64,000 nucleotides of DNA from Limosilactobacillus reuteri (lineage in GTDB: Bacteria > Bacillota > Bacilli > Lactobacillales > Lactobacillaceae), in contig NZ_CP027805.1 of assembly GCF_003072625.1 (NCBI RefSeq), positions 1,511,501-1,575,500 of the forward strand, read 5' to 3'. Below, piece after piece: positions 7,852 through 19,432 of this stretch. The notes beneath the pieces are model-generated. The model had not been told where the DNA came from. It saw only the letters and a list, made by a program, of their open reading frames with translations, and did not search any database. Each line of letters starts with the position of its first letter. Position 1 is the first letter of the stretch. A program made the translations under genes and the position numbers.

Positions 7852-8859
7852 CTATTTTTTTTCGCGATCTTTATAATCGTCAATGCCATTCATAAAGTCT
7901 TCTTCGACCCGCTTAAAATCAGCTGAAGTTGTAATCGCATCTTCTGGAATCTCATCCAAGTTAGCAATCACTTCTAGGTGCTGTTTAAGGTTATGGAATT
8001 TCATGGGCGCATCGCCACCATATTCCCCGTCCAGGTTAACCATCAAGCGGTCACCCTTGTTTAGCGGAATAACTTCAATATCGGTTGCCTTAGCATAAAC
8101 AATGCGCGGATCATCAAGGTGCTTTCCTTGAAGTGCCTTTGCCATTAAGCTGAGCATATCGATCACACTGCTCTTCTTGACGATAATCATCGTAAACTTT
8201 CCATCATCAAGTGAAGCATCCGGCACAATCTGTTCAAAACCGCCGACCGAATTAGTCAAGGCAATCATAAACATGGAAGCACTGCCCCGGTATTCCTGAT
8301 TATCATACTTGATTAGCATGTCGACTGGCTTAATCCGCGGCATCAACTCTGCTCCCTTGGCGAAGTATGCTGCGTAACCAAAGAGGGACTTCATTTGCGA
8401 AGGGACCTCATAGGTTAATTCAGTCATCGTTCCACCGGCAGCAATGTTCATGAAGTAATTTTCACCAGCCCGACCAATATCAATCTTAAATTTCTTATTC
8501 TTCTTTAAGATTAACTTAGCCGCAGCGATCGGATCATCACGAGGAATCCGTAATGCCCGTGCATAGTCATTAGTCGTCCCTGCTGGAATAATCGCTAATG
8601 TTGGCCGATGTTCTAACCCAGCAATTCCATTAACCACTTCATTCAGGGTACCGTCTCCACCAGCGGCTACAATCAAATCAAAACCGTCTTCAGCAGCACG
8701 AGTGGCTTCGTTCTTAGCTGAGTTAGGCGCAGGAGTAGTCGCAAAAGCACTAGTTTCATATCCAGCTTTCTCATAAATTGCGAGAATATCAACTAAATCA
8801 CTTCGCAATGTCTCACGGCCTGAGGTAGGATTATAAATTATCCGAGCACGTTTCCGCAC
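7852..8859 (-). CDS. dagK: Diacylglycerol kinase (lipid kinase)
   Basis: The product phosphorylates diacylglycerol to phosphatidic acid at the inner membrane face, recycling lipid released during lipoteichoic acid synthesis. The DAGK catalytic domain starts at the N-terminus (IIYNPTSGRE), with the nucleotide-binding GGDGTLNEV motif near residue 65 and PAGTTNDYARAL after it; the C-terminal LDGEYGG block completes the family pattern. GTG 8859 is preferred over ATG 8865 because GGAGG lies 7 bases from the GTG but only 1 base from the ATG. It follows gatB by under 20 bases, a linkage conserved in lactobacilli. Confidence 0.9.
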   Translation of the reverse strand: MRKRARIIYNPTSGRETLRSDLVDILAIYEKAGYETSAFATTPAPNSAKNEATRAAEDGFDLIVAAGGDGTLNEVVNGIAGLEHRPTLAIIPAGTTNDYARALRIPRDDPIAAAKLILKKNKKFKIDIGRAGENYFMNIAAGGTMTELTYEVPSQMKSLFGYAAYFAKGAELMPRIKPVDMLIKYDNQEYRGSASMFMIALTNSVGGFEQIVPDASLDDGKFTMIIVKKSSVIDMLSLMAKALQGKHLDDPRIVYAKATDIEVIPLNKGDRLMVNLDGEYGGDAPMKFHNLKQHLEVIANLDEIPEDAITTSADFKRVEEDFMNGIDDYKDREKK

Positions 8860-8876
8860 GGTCATCCCTCCCTACT

Positions 8877-10301
8877 CTATTTAGCCTTCAAAGACTTCAT
8901 CAATAATTGAGTAACAACTTGTGGGTTAGCCTTACCACGCGTTTGCTTCATGATTTGACCCATTAAGTAACCAACAGCCCGGTCTTTACCATTCTTAAAG
9001 TCTTCAATTGATTGTTCGTTGTTATCAAGAACTTCATCAACGATTGGCTGTAGTTGCGCAGGATCAGATAATTGAACAAGACCGTGTTCCTTTGCGTAAG
9101 CATTTGGTTCTTCACCATCTAAGATTCCTTTAAAGACCTTCTTAGCCATCTTAGAAGAAATAGTCCCATCTTCAATTAACTTCACCATGCCAGCAAGGTT
9201 AGCTGGAGTAAGCTTAGTATCTTGTAAGTCAACTTGCTTATCGTTCAAGTATGAGTTCACATCGTTCATCAAGTAGTTGGCTACCCGCTTAGGATCGCCA
9301 CCGTCCTTAACAGCTTCTTCAAAGAAATCAGACATTTCCTTAGTCTGGGTAAGAACCATCGCATCGTAATCAGTTAAGCCAAGATCCTTAACATAGTGCT
9401 CACGACGCTCACCAGGCATTTCTGGCATTTTGCTTTCAATTTCACTAATCCATTCATCGCTAACGTTTACTGGTGGCAAGTCTGGTTCTGGGAAGTAACG
9501 GTAATCATCAGAACCTTCCTTTGTCCGCATCAGAATAGTCTCACCAGTCGCTTCATCATAACGACGTGTTTCCTGACCAATGTGTCCACCAGCCATCAAT
9601 ACTTTTTGATGCCGTTTTTCTTCAAATGCGAGGGCCTTCCGAACATAATTAAAGGAGTTGATGTTCTTCATTTCTGTCTTGGTCCCAAACTTGTCAGAAC
9701 CGATTGGCCGAATTGAGATGTTGGTATCAACCCGCATAGACCCTTCTTCCATCTTCACGTCAGAGATCCCTGTAAATTGGATCCGTTGACGCAATGCTTC
9801 CAAGTAAGCCACTGCTTCTTCAGGCGAGGCAATATCTGGCTTAGAAACAATTTCAATTAGCGGTGTTCCTTGCCGGTTCAAGTCAACGTATGAATACTTG
9901 CTGGTGTGAGTGTTCTTACCAGCATCTTCTTCAATATGCATTTCTTTGATACCGATCTTTTTCTTCTTACCGTTTACTTCAATTTCAATCCAACCATCAT
10001 GAGCGATTGGAGTATCTGATTGAGTAATCTGGTAGGCTTTCGGGTTATCAGGATAGAAGTAGTTCTTCCGATCAAAGTGCATGTGGTGGGCAATTTGAGC
10101 ATGAAGAGCAAGCCCAGCCATGATTCCGTCACGAACGACACCCTTGTTTAAGCTTGGCAATACACCAGGGTAACCCCAGTCAATGACATTGGTGTTTGCG
10201 TTAGGCTGGTCACCGTATTCAACGGGGGATGGACTGTAAATCTTTGAATTAGTCTTTAATTCAACGTGGACTTCTAGACCGATTGTTGTTTGAAAGTTCA
10301 T
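8877..10301 (-). CDS. gatB: Aspartyl/glutamyl-tRNA(Asn/Gln) amidotransferase subunit B
   Basis: GatB binds misacylated Glu-tRNA(Gln) (or Asp-tRNA(Asn)), activates it with ATP and receives ammonia from GatA. The N-terminal catalytic cradle starts with [11 protein letters not shown] and contains [15 protein letters not shown] and [10 protein letters not shown]; the C-terminal helical GatB/YqeY tail ends [14 protein letters not shown]. The length of 474 residues is standard. A GGAGGT site precedes ATG 10301 and overlaps the end of gatA. The presence of gatCAB means the organism makes Gln-tRNA by the indirect route. Confidence 0.97.
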   Translation of the reverse strand: MNFQTTIGLEVHVELKTNSKIYSPSPVEYGDQPNANTNVIDWGYPGVLPSLNKGVVRDGIMAGLALHAQIAHHMHFDRKNYFYPDNPKAYQITQSDTPIAHDGWIEIEVNGKKKKIGIKEMHIEEDAGKNTHTSKYSYVDLNRQGTPLIEIVSKPDIASPEEAVAYLEALRQRIQFTGISDVKMEEGSMRVDTNISIRPIGSDKFGTKTEMKNINSFNYVRKALAFEEKRHQKVLMAGGHIGQETRRYDEATGETILMRTKEGSDDYRYFPEPDLPPVNVSDEWISEIESKMPEMPGERREHYVKDLGLTDYDAMVLTQTKEMSDFFEEAVKDGGDPKRVANYLMNDVNSYLNDKQVDLQDTKLTPANLAGMVKLIEDGTISSKMAKKVFKGILDGEEPNAYAKEHGLVQLSDPAQLQPIVDEVLDNNEQSIEDFKNGKDRAVGYLMGQIMKQTRGKANPQVVTQLLMKSLKAK

Positions 10302-10302
10302 C

Positions 10303-11775
10303 TTAGTTTTGACCTCCTAACTTTGGTGTCTTCTTGTGGAAATCAGTTGTCTGTTCAAAGACATATCCAGTGTTATAAACTGTTTGTTCGTCAAATGCTT
10401 TTCCAATGATTTGCAGACCAACTGGCATGCCATTTTTAGCAGAGAAGCCAGCAGGAATGGACATTGCAGGAAGGCCGGCCATATTAATGGGAACAGTCAA
10501 TACGTCGTTCATGTACATAGTTTGTGGATCATCAATCTCCGCACCAATCTTAAATGCTGTCGAAGCACCAGTAGCACCAACGATTACGTCATGATCCTTA
10601 AATACGTCTTCAAAATCTTGGGCAATAAGACGACGAACTTTAGCGGCCTTATTAAAGTAGGCATCATAGAAACCAGCAGAGAGAGAGAATGTCCCTAACA
10701 TAATCCGCCGCTTAACTTCTTCACCGAAACCTTCCGAACGAGAACGAACATAAACGTCTTCCAAGTTCTTAACATCAGCAGCTCGGAAGCCATAACGGAT
10801 ACCATCGTAACGTTGGAGGTTAGAAGATGCTTCAGATGAGGCTAAAATGTAGTAAGCAGGAACCCCATACTTGGTGTGTGGCAAACCTACTTCATCAACA
10901 ATTGCGCCGAGGGATTCTAAGTGGTCCAAAGCAGCCTTGATTACTTCTTGAACATCTTCGTCTAAGCCATCAAAGTATTCCTTTGGCACAGCAATCCGTA
11001 AGCCTTTAACATTCGTATTTTCGTTTAATTGGGCTGCCCAGTCTGGAACTTCTTTAAGTGAGGATGTCATATCCCGTTCATCATTTCCACTGATGAGGGC
11101 GGTCAACAAGGCATTATCCTTAACATTTTGGGTCAACCAGCCGACTTGGTCAAAACTTGAACCAAAGGCAATGATTCCCCACCGCGATACACGACCGTAT
11201 GTAGGCTTCATCCCAACGACACCGTTAAAGGAAGCAGGCATCCGAATAGAACCACCAGTATCAGTACCAAGCGCACCTAAAACATCTCCGGCCGCAACAG
11301 CAGCAGCAGAACCACCGGAAGAACCACCAGGAACCCGTGTAAGATCCCATGGGTTATGAGTCGTAAAGAATGCTGAATTTTCAGTAGATGATCCCATGGC
11401 AAATTCATCAAGGTTAGTCTTACCAACGTTGATGTAATCAGCGGCATTTAACTTTTCAACGACTGTCGCGTCATATACGGGGTTAAAGTTTTCAAGCATC
11501 TTAGAAGCAGCCGTCGTTGTAAGGCCCTTAGTTAAAATATTATCCTTAACTGCAAGCGGAACCCCTGCAGTTAATTGATCAGCACTAATGCCTTTTGCAT
11601 CAATCTCAGCTGCCCGCTTTAGTGCTTGGTCCTCATTTAAGCTGATGAAGGCTTTAACTTGATCTTCGTTACCCTTAATGTGGTCAAAAGTTTCCTTGGT
11701 TAATTCAGTTGCACTAATTTTCTTATTTACCAAGTCATCGTGCAATTGACTCAAGCTTGTTTGGTAAAAATCCAT
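10303..11775 (-). CDS. gatA: Aspartyl/glutamyl-tRNA(Asn/Gln) amidotransferase subunit A
   Basis: GatA is the amidase that releases ammonia from glutamine for GatB. The amidase signature is complete: the catalytic lysine in PLAVKDNI, the Gly/Ser-rich [14 protein letters not shown] stretch and the nucleophilic serine in [12 protein letters not shown]. At 490 residues it is full length. The ATG overlaps the gatC stop codon by one base (TAATG), which implies translational coupling, and the stop is one base from the gatB start. Confidence 0.97.
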   Translation of the reverse strand: MDFYQTSLSQLHDDLVNKKISATELTKETFDHIKGNEDQVKAFISLNEDQALKRAAEIDAKGISADQLTAGVPLAVKDNILTKGLTTTAASKMLENFNPVYDATVVEKLNAADYINVGKTNLDEFAMGSSTENSAFFTTHNPWDLTRVPGGSSGGSAAAVAAGDVLGALGTDTGGSIRMPASFNGVVGMKPTYGRVSRWGIIAFGSSFDQVGWLTQNVKDNALLTALISGNDERDMTSSLKEVPDWAAQLNENTNVKGLRIAVPKEYFDGLDEDVQEVIKAALDHLESLGAIVDEVGLPHTKYGVPAYYILASSEASSNLQRYDGIRYGFRAADVKNLEDVYVRSRSEGFGEEVKRRIMLGTFSLSAGFYDAYFNKAAKVRRLIAQDFEDVFKDHDVIVGATGASTAFKIGAEIDDPQTMYMNDVLTVPINMAGLPAMSIPAGFSAKNGMPVGLQIIGKAFDEQTVYNTGYVFEQTTDFHKKTPKLGGQN

Positions 11776-12092
11776 TATTCGCCGTCCTCACTTTCGTCAA
11801 GAATTGCTGGAACCTTGATGTAGCCACCATCAGTTTCAGGAGCATTGTTAAGCAAGGCTTCTTGTTCGTCTTTAGAACTCTTAACTGCCTTATCTTCACG
11901 CATTACATTTACCCGATCGGTTGCTGATGTCATTGGTTCAACGCCATCGGTATCAACCGCTTCGAGGTCTTCAAACATATCAATAATGTTTCCTAGTTGA
12001 GTGGTAAACTTACTAAGTTCATCCTTAGGGAACTCAAGCTTAGCAAGTTCAGCAACGTGTTCTACTTGTTGCTCAGTGATTTTACTGGCCAT
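11775..12092 (-). CDS. gatC: Aspartyl/glutamyl-tRNA(Asn/Gln) amidotransferase subunit C
   Basis: This small subunit wraps around GatA and stabilises the GatA-GatB complex. The sequence shows the typical N-terminal ITEQQVEHVAELAKLEF segment and the central FTTQLGNIIDMFEDLEAVDTDGVEP segment. At 105 residues it is the usual size. It is the first gene of gatCAB-dagK. An ISLre2 copy ends 96 bases upstream, yet a candidate promoter remains between the element and the gene. Confidence 0.95.
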   Translation of the reverse strand: MASKITEQQVEHVAELAKLEFPKDELSKFTTQLGNIIDMFEDLEAVDTDGVEPMTSATDRVNVMREDKAVKSSKDEQEALLNNAPETDGGYIKVPAILDESEDGE

Positions 12093-12141
12093 TCTCTCTA
12101 CCTCTTTTCCAGTAATTTAAAATCTACATATACATTTAATA

Positions 12142-12170
12142 ATTTTAGCACAGAATAGGTTCCTATTTCA
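12142..12170 (-). promoter_or_regulatory. Candidate gatC promoter (extended -10)
   Basis: On the minus strand TGCTAAAAT gives an extended -10 at 12142-12150; the -35 position holds a poor TGAAAT. It lies outside the ISLre2 copy, whose edge is at 12188, so the insertion probably left the operon promoter in place. Confidence 0.4.
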
Positions 12171-12187
12171 TCCATGTAGAAATAAAA

Positions 12188-13757
12188 GTATCTGTCAAGT
12201 TTTCATAGGTAGCCTTTAAATATACAGTTTTAGTGGGTTAGTGCCTTAAAAAGTTGTCCCATTGGTCTACTTGTGACCGTGTTAATCGGAATTATTCCTT
12301 GTACTGCTCCAATTGACGGCTTTGTCGGTGTCTTTCTTAGAAACTCTCCAGTTCGAATATGCATTTCCTGTAATAGGCTGGTTTGAGCCACTCGAGGAAG
12401 AACTGTTAATTGTTCTAGGATTGTATTTAAACTAGCTTGCAGTTCACCATTCATTCGGGCTTCAATTAAACCAATCATGGCTTTAGCCCCCTGCTTAGTC
12501 CATGACTTGCCCTGTTTCTTCATCCGGTAAGTAAAAGCCCGGTGAGAACTTTCGACTGAACCAATTAAATGAATATCCTTAAATCCACGCATTTGTGGTG
12601 AGAGGATATACCGCCAATTTCGCTGTAGATACTTTCTTAAACGCATTAGGTCGTCTGCTTGTTTTTCCGTTAGGTTTTGTGATTCATAAGTATCTAAAAT
12701 TATTGTTAGCTCTGCTTGATCATGATGACGAACGGCTTTAATTGCTCGCATGGCTAATTCGTTGTGCCGGCCTAAAGTATGTTCAATTTTCTGTAAACAA
12801 TGATAGCGGTCGAGAAAGTATTCACCATGTGCACCTTGAGGAACTAGACTTAATAGCTTAGCTGGTTCGTAACCTGGGCCAGCGTCACTGGCCAAAAAGA
12901 TCGTTTGACCGGCAAGCTTATAATGGCGGTCTAAATAATCACTTAGTCGTGCTTCAAGCCGTCCTTGGTGCCCAACACTGAGAAAGTCATGCCGATTAAT
13001 GATTTGATTAGCTACTCGCTCATAAACCCGATAATGGTGCACAAGAGTCAGCTGACCTGCTTCTTTTTTACCTTTAATCATAAAGGCATCACCCTCAATA
13101 GTTAAATTTTTAGGCATATGGCGAGGAGTAGCTTGGTGTTCTTTTGCTTGAGTTTGTTTAGCTACCTGATTTCCTAACTCATGCACGGCGTGCATTACCG
13201 AATCGGCAGTAATTCCGCTGTCAAATACAAGGTTCAAAATGTCGGCAGTATTGCGCATTGTAGTTGTTTGGGCAATCTTAGCCATCATCATTAAGTAGTG
13301 TGGCGATAAACGACGACGTGGTTTAATTTTTAATTGTTGGTCTAAGTAAAATTCACGTTTCTTTGTCCCAGCCTGATAATACCGTCGTTGAAAAGTCACC
13401 GGGCCAAAGATAAAATTAAGCGTCCGTGGCTGTTTATTGATTACTTGATAGTTCGCTGGAGCTTGGGACTTTAAGCTTCGATCTAAGCTTTCCAAAAAGT
13501 TTTGCATGATTACTTGTCCTAACTCCAATACACCTTTTAAAATAATCTGTTCAGCTTCAAATAAACTGCCTGATTTCACCAAATTCTGCTAGATTTCTGT
13601 TAAAATATCCATGAGGAAAGACCTGCCTTTGCTTAGTATTCGACACACTAAAGGCTACTGATCTTTTCTTTTTTTGTAAATAAGTAAATTGGTCTACAAA
13701 AAAGATTTCCACGACCAGATGAATTATTCATCCAACCTATGAAAATCTTACACTAAC
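12188..13757 (-). mobile_element. ISLre2-family insertion sequence, copy 1 (1570 bp)
   Basis: The boundaries come from comparison with the second copy and from a perfect 9-bp target duplication, GAAATAAAA, at 12179-12187 and 13758-13766. The imperfect terminal repeats share TTTTCATAGGT at both ends. The element lies between the camS terminator and the gatC promoter. It differs from copy 2 by only a handful of bases, so at least one transposition is recent. Confidence 0.95.
12230..13582 (-). CDS. ISLre2-family (UPF0236) transposase, copy 1
   Basis: The 450-residue product belongs to the ISLre2/UPF0236 transposase family; visible conserved blocks are FGPVTFQRRYY, FLASDAGPGYEP, FLDRYHCLQKIEHTLG and IHLIGSVESSHRAFTYRM. 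The listed start is TTG 13582, which has no ribosome binding site. The same frame continues upstream to ATG 13612 (MDILTEI), but an amber TAG at 13589-13591 stands between them at codon 8. The natural N-terminus probably begins at that ATG, since family members start with a similar short segment. Whether the gene works by restart, by readthrough or not at all is open. Confidence 0.85.
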   Translation of the reverse strand: MVKSGSLFEAEQIILKGVLELGQVIMQNFLESLDRSLKSQAPANYQVINKQPRTLNFIFGPVTFQRRYYQAGTKKREFYLDQQLKIKPRRRLSPHYLMMMAKIAQTTTMRNTADILNLVFDSGITADSVMHAVHELGNQVAKQTQAKEHQATPRHMPKNLTIEGDAFMIKGKKEAGQLTLVHHYRVYERVANQIINRHDFLSVGHQGRLEARLSDYLDRHYKLAGQTIFLASDAGPGYEPAKLLSLVPQGAHGEYFLDRYHCLQKIEHTLGRHNELAMRAIKAVRHHDQAELTIILDTYESQNLTEKQADDLMRLRKYLQRNWRYILSPQMRGFKDIHLIGSVESSHRAFTYRMKKQGKSWTKQGAKAMIGLIEARMNGELQASLNTILEQLTVLPRVAQTSLLQEMHIRTGEFLRKTPTKPSIGAVQGIIPINTVTSRPMGQLFKALTH

Positions 13758-13763
13758 GAAATA

Positions 13764-13817
13764 AAAAAGGAGTTATCGGTTCGCATTTTCTAGTAACGAA
13801 TCGATATTCTCCTTTTT
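13764..13817 (-). terminator. Terminator of the pcrA-ligA-camS operon
   Basis: On the minus strand AAAAAGGAG pairs with CTCCTTTTT, with inner pairing of ATCG and CGAT, followed by a T-run. It lies right after camS. The ISLre2 duplication overlaps its A/T-rich outer edge. Confidence 0.75.
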
Positions 13818-13822
13818 CACCT

Positions 13823-14938
13823 TTAATAAGAATCAAAAATATGCGACTGGAAGTTATCAGAACCAGCATTCCGATAAACAACCGCTTGAATTTCTGAATC
13901 AGATTGAATCTTAATATCAATCGGAATCCCATTAGGAAGGTACTTCTTCGCTGCCCTGGTAATATATTGGGTAAAACTAGTAATTTCACTTTGACTATAG
14001 AACTGAGTAGTAACGGTAATGTGCATCCCCGATAAAGTCCCATTTTCATATTGAGCTTGTGCTGTAACTCCGCTCAAGTTAGGGAAGAAACTTTGAATCT
14101 GGCTCTTAAAGTTTGAGAAACTATCATCATCAGTTTGATCAGAACTATTAGTTGTTGCTGCACTAGCCTTTGGAAGGACCATATTCTTGTAATTTAGCTT
14201 CCGCCAGCTACTAATCGTATTACCATTATTCTTACTATAAGCAAAGAATGTACCACCAACTAAACTATCATCCGGTGCTTGTTTGTATAATGCAATCACG
14301 ATTGGAACATTTCCAACGCCTGACTTTTTCCGCACTCGTTTCAGAACCTTTTGTGCCGCAATTTCACCTTGGCGACGAACCTCACTATCACTAATCTTCT
14401 TAGTTAAGGTTGGTCCTCCTGTCTTAGTTTGGTAGTTATATTCGGAATTTATTCCGATACCAATCGTAATCCCCTGCAATTTCATGGAATTACCACTTTC
14501 TTGCATATAATCTTGCTCGTCAATTTGTTGAATATAGACTGGGTTAGGATTGCTCTTCTTTCCTTGCGCGGGGTTTAGCCCTTCAGGATTACTCTTTGTT
14601 TTCCGGCCAAGCCAGTTTTCAATCGTCCCACTACTAAGATATTGACCTTCTTGGAAAATATAGCTTTTTGTGGAAAAGACCCGTTTTGAAACCTGGGTCA
14701 AACCACTTTCAAAGCTTTTCAGGTTATATTGATTATCGTTTTGTGAAACATTTACACCCCGAGCTTTACTTGTTCGGTAACGACCATTTTTAATTACACC
14801 TTGATAAGTACCATTACTTGAACCAGTCGTTGAATAGTTCTTTGATGACGACTTCCCACCAAAGCCACATGATGCAAGCAAGACAGTACACATCAAAACG
14901 GCAGCACTAACGGCTATTTTTTTTGCCTTTCGCTTCAC
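13823..14938 (-). CDS. camS: CamS-family sex pheromone lipoprotein
   Basis: The precursor has a lipoprotein signal peptide: a basic start (MKRKAKK), a hydrophobic stretch and the lipobox LLASC with the lipidated cysteine at residue 24. The mature 348 residues match the CamS family, named after enterococcal pheromone cAM373; in other species only a short signal-peptide fragment acts as pheromone while the protein stays membrane-anchored with unknown role. The GTG start lies 3 bases after the ligA stop, so the gene is the third member of pcrA-ligA-camS. A strong terminator follows. Confidence 0.9.
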   Translation of the reverse strand: MKRKAKKIAVSAAVLMCTVLLASCGFGGKSSSKNYSTTGSSNGTYQGVIKNGRYRTSKARGVNVSQNDNQYNLKSFESGLTQVSKRVFSTKSYIFQEGQYLSSGTIENWLGRKTKSNPEGLNPAQGKKSNPNPVYIQQIDEQDYMQESGNSMKLQGITIGIGINSEYNYQTKTGGPTLTKKISDSEVRRQGEIAAQKVLKRVRKKSGVGNVPIVIALYKQAPDDSLVGGTFFAYSKNNGNTISSWRKLNYKNMVLPKASAATTNSSDQTDDDSFSNFKSQIQSFFPNLSGVTAQAQYENGTLSGMHITVTTQFYSQSEITSFTQYITRAAKKYLPNGIPIDIKIQSDSEIQAVVYRNAGSDNFQSHIFDSY

Positions 14939-14941
14939 GAT

Positions 14942-16999
<2,058 letters not shown>

Positions 17000-17002
17000 T
17001 CA

Positions 17003-19276
17003 TTATTTTTGTACTTTCGTAATTGGGGCAAAACTTGCCAATAACCGCTTTACACCCTGACTTGGAAAGGCAATATCTAATTCCATATCATTGCCACTAC
17101 CGTTAACTTTGACCACTGTTCCTTGGCCCCACTTTTTATGTTCAACTTTATCGCCAGTTTTCCAGCCAACTTTATCGGCCCCAGTTCCGGTGTTAGTAAT
17201 TGGTTTAACCCGCTTGCCAGCACTGCGATATGTACGCTTTTGTTGGTCACGGTAGGTAGTAGCGGTCGCAGCAGCACGATCAAATGGCAGTTTACTATCT
17301 TTAATACTATTACCTGATGGGCTATTTTCAAACTGTAGCAACTCAGAATCAACTTCTTCTACAAATCGTGATGGTTGATTACGTTGGATACGACCATAAA
17401 GTAAACGTGAAAAGGCATTAGTAAGATAAAGCTTCTTCTTTGCCCGCGTAATTCCAACATAGGCTAAGCGACGTTCTTCTTCCAATTCATCATCTTCCAT
17501 TAAAGCTCGCGATAATGGGAAAATACCTTCTTCCATTCCCACAAGGAAAACAACTGGAAATTCAAGCCCCTTAGCTGCATGTAATGTCATTAAAGTTACA
17601 GCCGGTGCTTGTTCATCAACATCATCTTGATCTGAGACAAGGGCCAAATCAGCTAAAAAGTTAATAATTTTTTGCAAATTAGGATCATCATCGTCTTTAT
17701 GCTGCTCATCATATTCTTGTGTAACCGACTTAAATTCATCAAGGTTTTCACGCCGAGCTTGTGCTTCAAGACTTCGATCATCACTCAGCATCTTATTGTA
17801 GCCACTTAACTCTAAAATCTGTTCAGTTAAATCAGTTAACGTGAGATATTCTGCTTGTTTAGTCAAGTTAGCCATTAATTGGCCAAATTCATCAATTTTG
17901 TTTCGTGTTCGTGCAGTAATTTCACTAGCAGTATCAACATTTTGAGCTGCCTTTAATAATGTCCAGCCATTTTCATTAGCAAAATTGCGAAGATGTTCCA
18001 CACTAGTTAAACCAATTCCTCGTTTGGGCGTATTAACAACGCGTTCAAAGCTCATTGAATCGGCAGGATTAACGATTAAGGTCAAATATGCTAAAATATC
18101 ACGAATTTCACGCCGGTCATAGAATTTATGTCCACCGACCATTGTATAGGGAATACTACTCTTCAAGAAAGTTTCTTCAACCATCCGTGATTGCGCATTA
18201 GTTCGATAAAGGATCGCAAAATCATTAAAGTAATAGCCATGCTTTTCTTGCTCTTCTTTAATTTTCGAAACAATAAACTGCGCTTCATCGTGTTCATTTT
18301 GCGCGCGGTAATATGAAATTTTATCTCCTTGACCATTTTCTGTCCAAAGATTCTTCTTTTTTCGATAAAGGTTATTAGCAATAACTTCATTCGCTGCATT
18401 TAAAATTGTTTGCGTTGACCGATAGTTTTGTTCAAGCATTACCGTTTTGGCTTGGGGATAATCATGTTCAAAATTCAAAATATTGTTCATATTAGCTCCA
18501 CGCCAACCATAGATACTCTGATCTGCATCCCCTACAACACATAGATTCTGGTACTTTTGCGCTAATAAATTAACTAATCGGTATTGGGCATCGTTTGTAT
18601 CCTGGTACTCATCAACATGGATGTAGTGGAACTTATCTTGATAAAATTCAAGTGTCTCTTGATCACTTTCCAATAACTCAATGGTCTTCATAATCAGGTC
18701 ATCAAAATCTAATGCCTGATTAGCTTCTAGCTCTTGTTGGTAAAGCTTATAAGCACGCGCAACCATGTTTTCAAACATACTATTAGCTTCTTTACTATAG
18801 TCATCTGGCGTCAACAAAGCATTTTTAGCATTAGAAATCGCACTTAAGATACTGCGGGGATCGAATTTTTTGGTATCAATATTTAATTCTGCGCAAATCC
18901 GCTTCATTAACGTCCGTTGCTCACTTGTATCAGCAATCGTAAAGGCGCGATTATAGCCAATTTTTTCAATATCACGACGGAGGATTCGAACACATAATGC
19001 GTGAAAAGTCGATACCCAAATCTCATTAGCGCTTTCACCAAGCAATTTACCGACCCGTTCTTTCATTTCGCGCGCAGCCTTGTTGGTAAAAGTAATCGCT
19101 AAAATATTCCATGGTAATACACCATTTTCTTCAATTAAGTAAGCAACCCGGTGTGTAAGGACCCGCGTCTTTCCTGATCCAGCACCGGCCATTACTAATA
19201 ATGGTCCCTCTGTAGTTAATACTGCTTCGGATTGCTTATCATTCATTCCTTCTAATAATGCTTGCCCGTTATTCAC
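17003..19276 (-). CDS. pcrA: ATP-dependent DNA helicase PcrA (UvrD/Rep family)
   Basis: PcrA is a 3'-5' superfamily 1 helicase used in repair and rolling-circle replication and in removing RecA or stalled RNA polymerase. Motif I (AGAGSGKT) is near residue 32, motif II is DEYQDTND, motif III GDADQSIYGWRG, and motifs V-VI appear as TLHAAKGLEFP and VGITRAKKKL. The C-terminal Tudor-like domain (GDKVEHKKWGQGTVV) that contacts RNA polymerase is present. The start is GTG 19276 with AGGATG upstream. It opens the pcrA-ligA-camS operon. Confidence 0.97.
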   Translation of the reverse strand: MNNGQALLEGMNDKQSEAVLTTEGPLLVMAGAGSGKTRVLTHRVAYLIEENGVLPWNILAITFTNKAAREMKERVGKLLGESANEIWVSTFHALCVRILRRDIEKIGYNRAFTIADTSEQRTLMKRICAELNIDTKKFDPRSILSAISNAKNALLTPDDYSKEANSMFENMVARAYKLYQQELEANQALDFDDLIMKTIELLESDQETLEFYQDKFHYIHVDEYQDTNDAQYRLVNLLAQKYQNLCVVGDADQSIYGWRGANMNNILNFEHDYPQAKTVMLEQNYRSTQTILNAANEVIANNLYRKKKNLWTENGQGDKISYYRAQNEHDEAQFIVSKIKEEQEKHGYYFNDFAILYRTNAQSRMVEETFLKSSIPYTMVGGHKFYDRREIRDILAYLTLIVNPADSMSFERVVNTPKRGIGLTSVEHLRNFANENGWTLLKAAQNVDTASEITARTRNKIDEFGQLMANLTKQAEYLTLTDLTEQILELSGYNKMLSDDRSLEAQARRENLDEFKSVTQEYDEQHKDDDDPNLQKIINFLADLALVSDQDDVDEQAPAVTLMTLHAAKGLEFPVVFLVGMEEGIFPLSRALMEDDELEEERRLAYVGITRAKKKLYLTNAFSRLLYGRIQRNQPSRFVEEVDSELLQFENSPSGNSIKDSKLPFDRAAATATTYRDQQKRTYRSAGKRVKPITNTGTGADKVGWKTGDKVEHKKWGQGTVVKVNGSGNDMELDIAFPSQGVKRLLASFAPITKVQK

Positions 19277-19311
19277 GCTGTTCCATCCTTTCTAAATTTT
19301 CATCGGCTAAT

Positions 19312-19320
19312 ATTATACCA
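19312..19320 (-). promoter_or_regulatory. pcrA promoter (extended -10)
   Basis: On the minus strand TGGTATAAT forms an extended -10 about 36 bases before the pcrA start; no good -35 is visible. A terminator lies directly upstream, so the operon needs this promoter. Confidence 0.6.
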
Positions 19321-19360
19321 AATTAGGATCTCATTTGGTGCTAAAATCGAACATATGTTA

Positions 19361-19400
19361 GGAAAAATAAAGAGACTGCGATTTCATCCCCAGTCCCTCG
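19361..19400 (-). terminator. Terminator after the PurK-like gene
   Basis: AGGGACTG pairs with CAGTCTCT on the minus strand and is followed by a TTTATTTTT tract. It separates the xpt operon from pcrA. Confidence 0.75.
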
Positions 19401-19432
19401 TAATCTTGTACGCTTAATTTGTAATTTCATGA

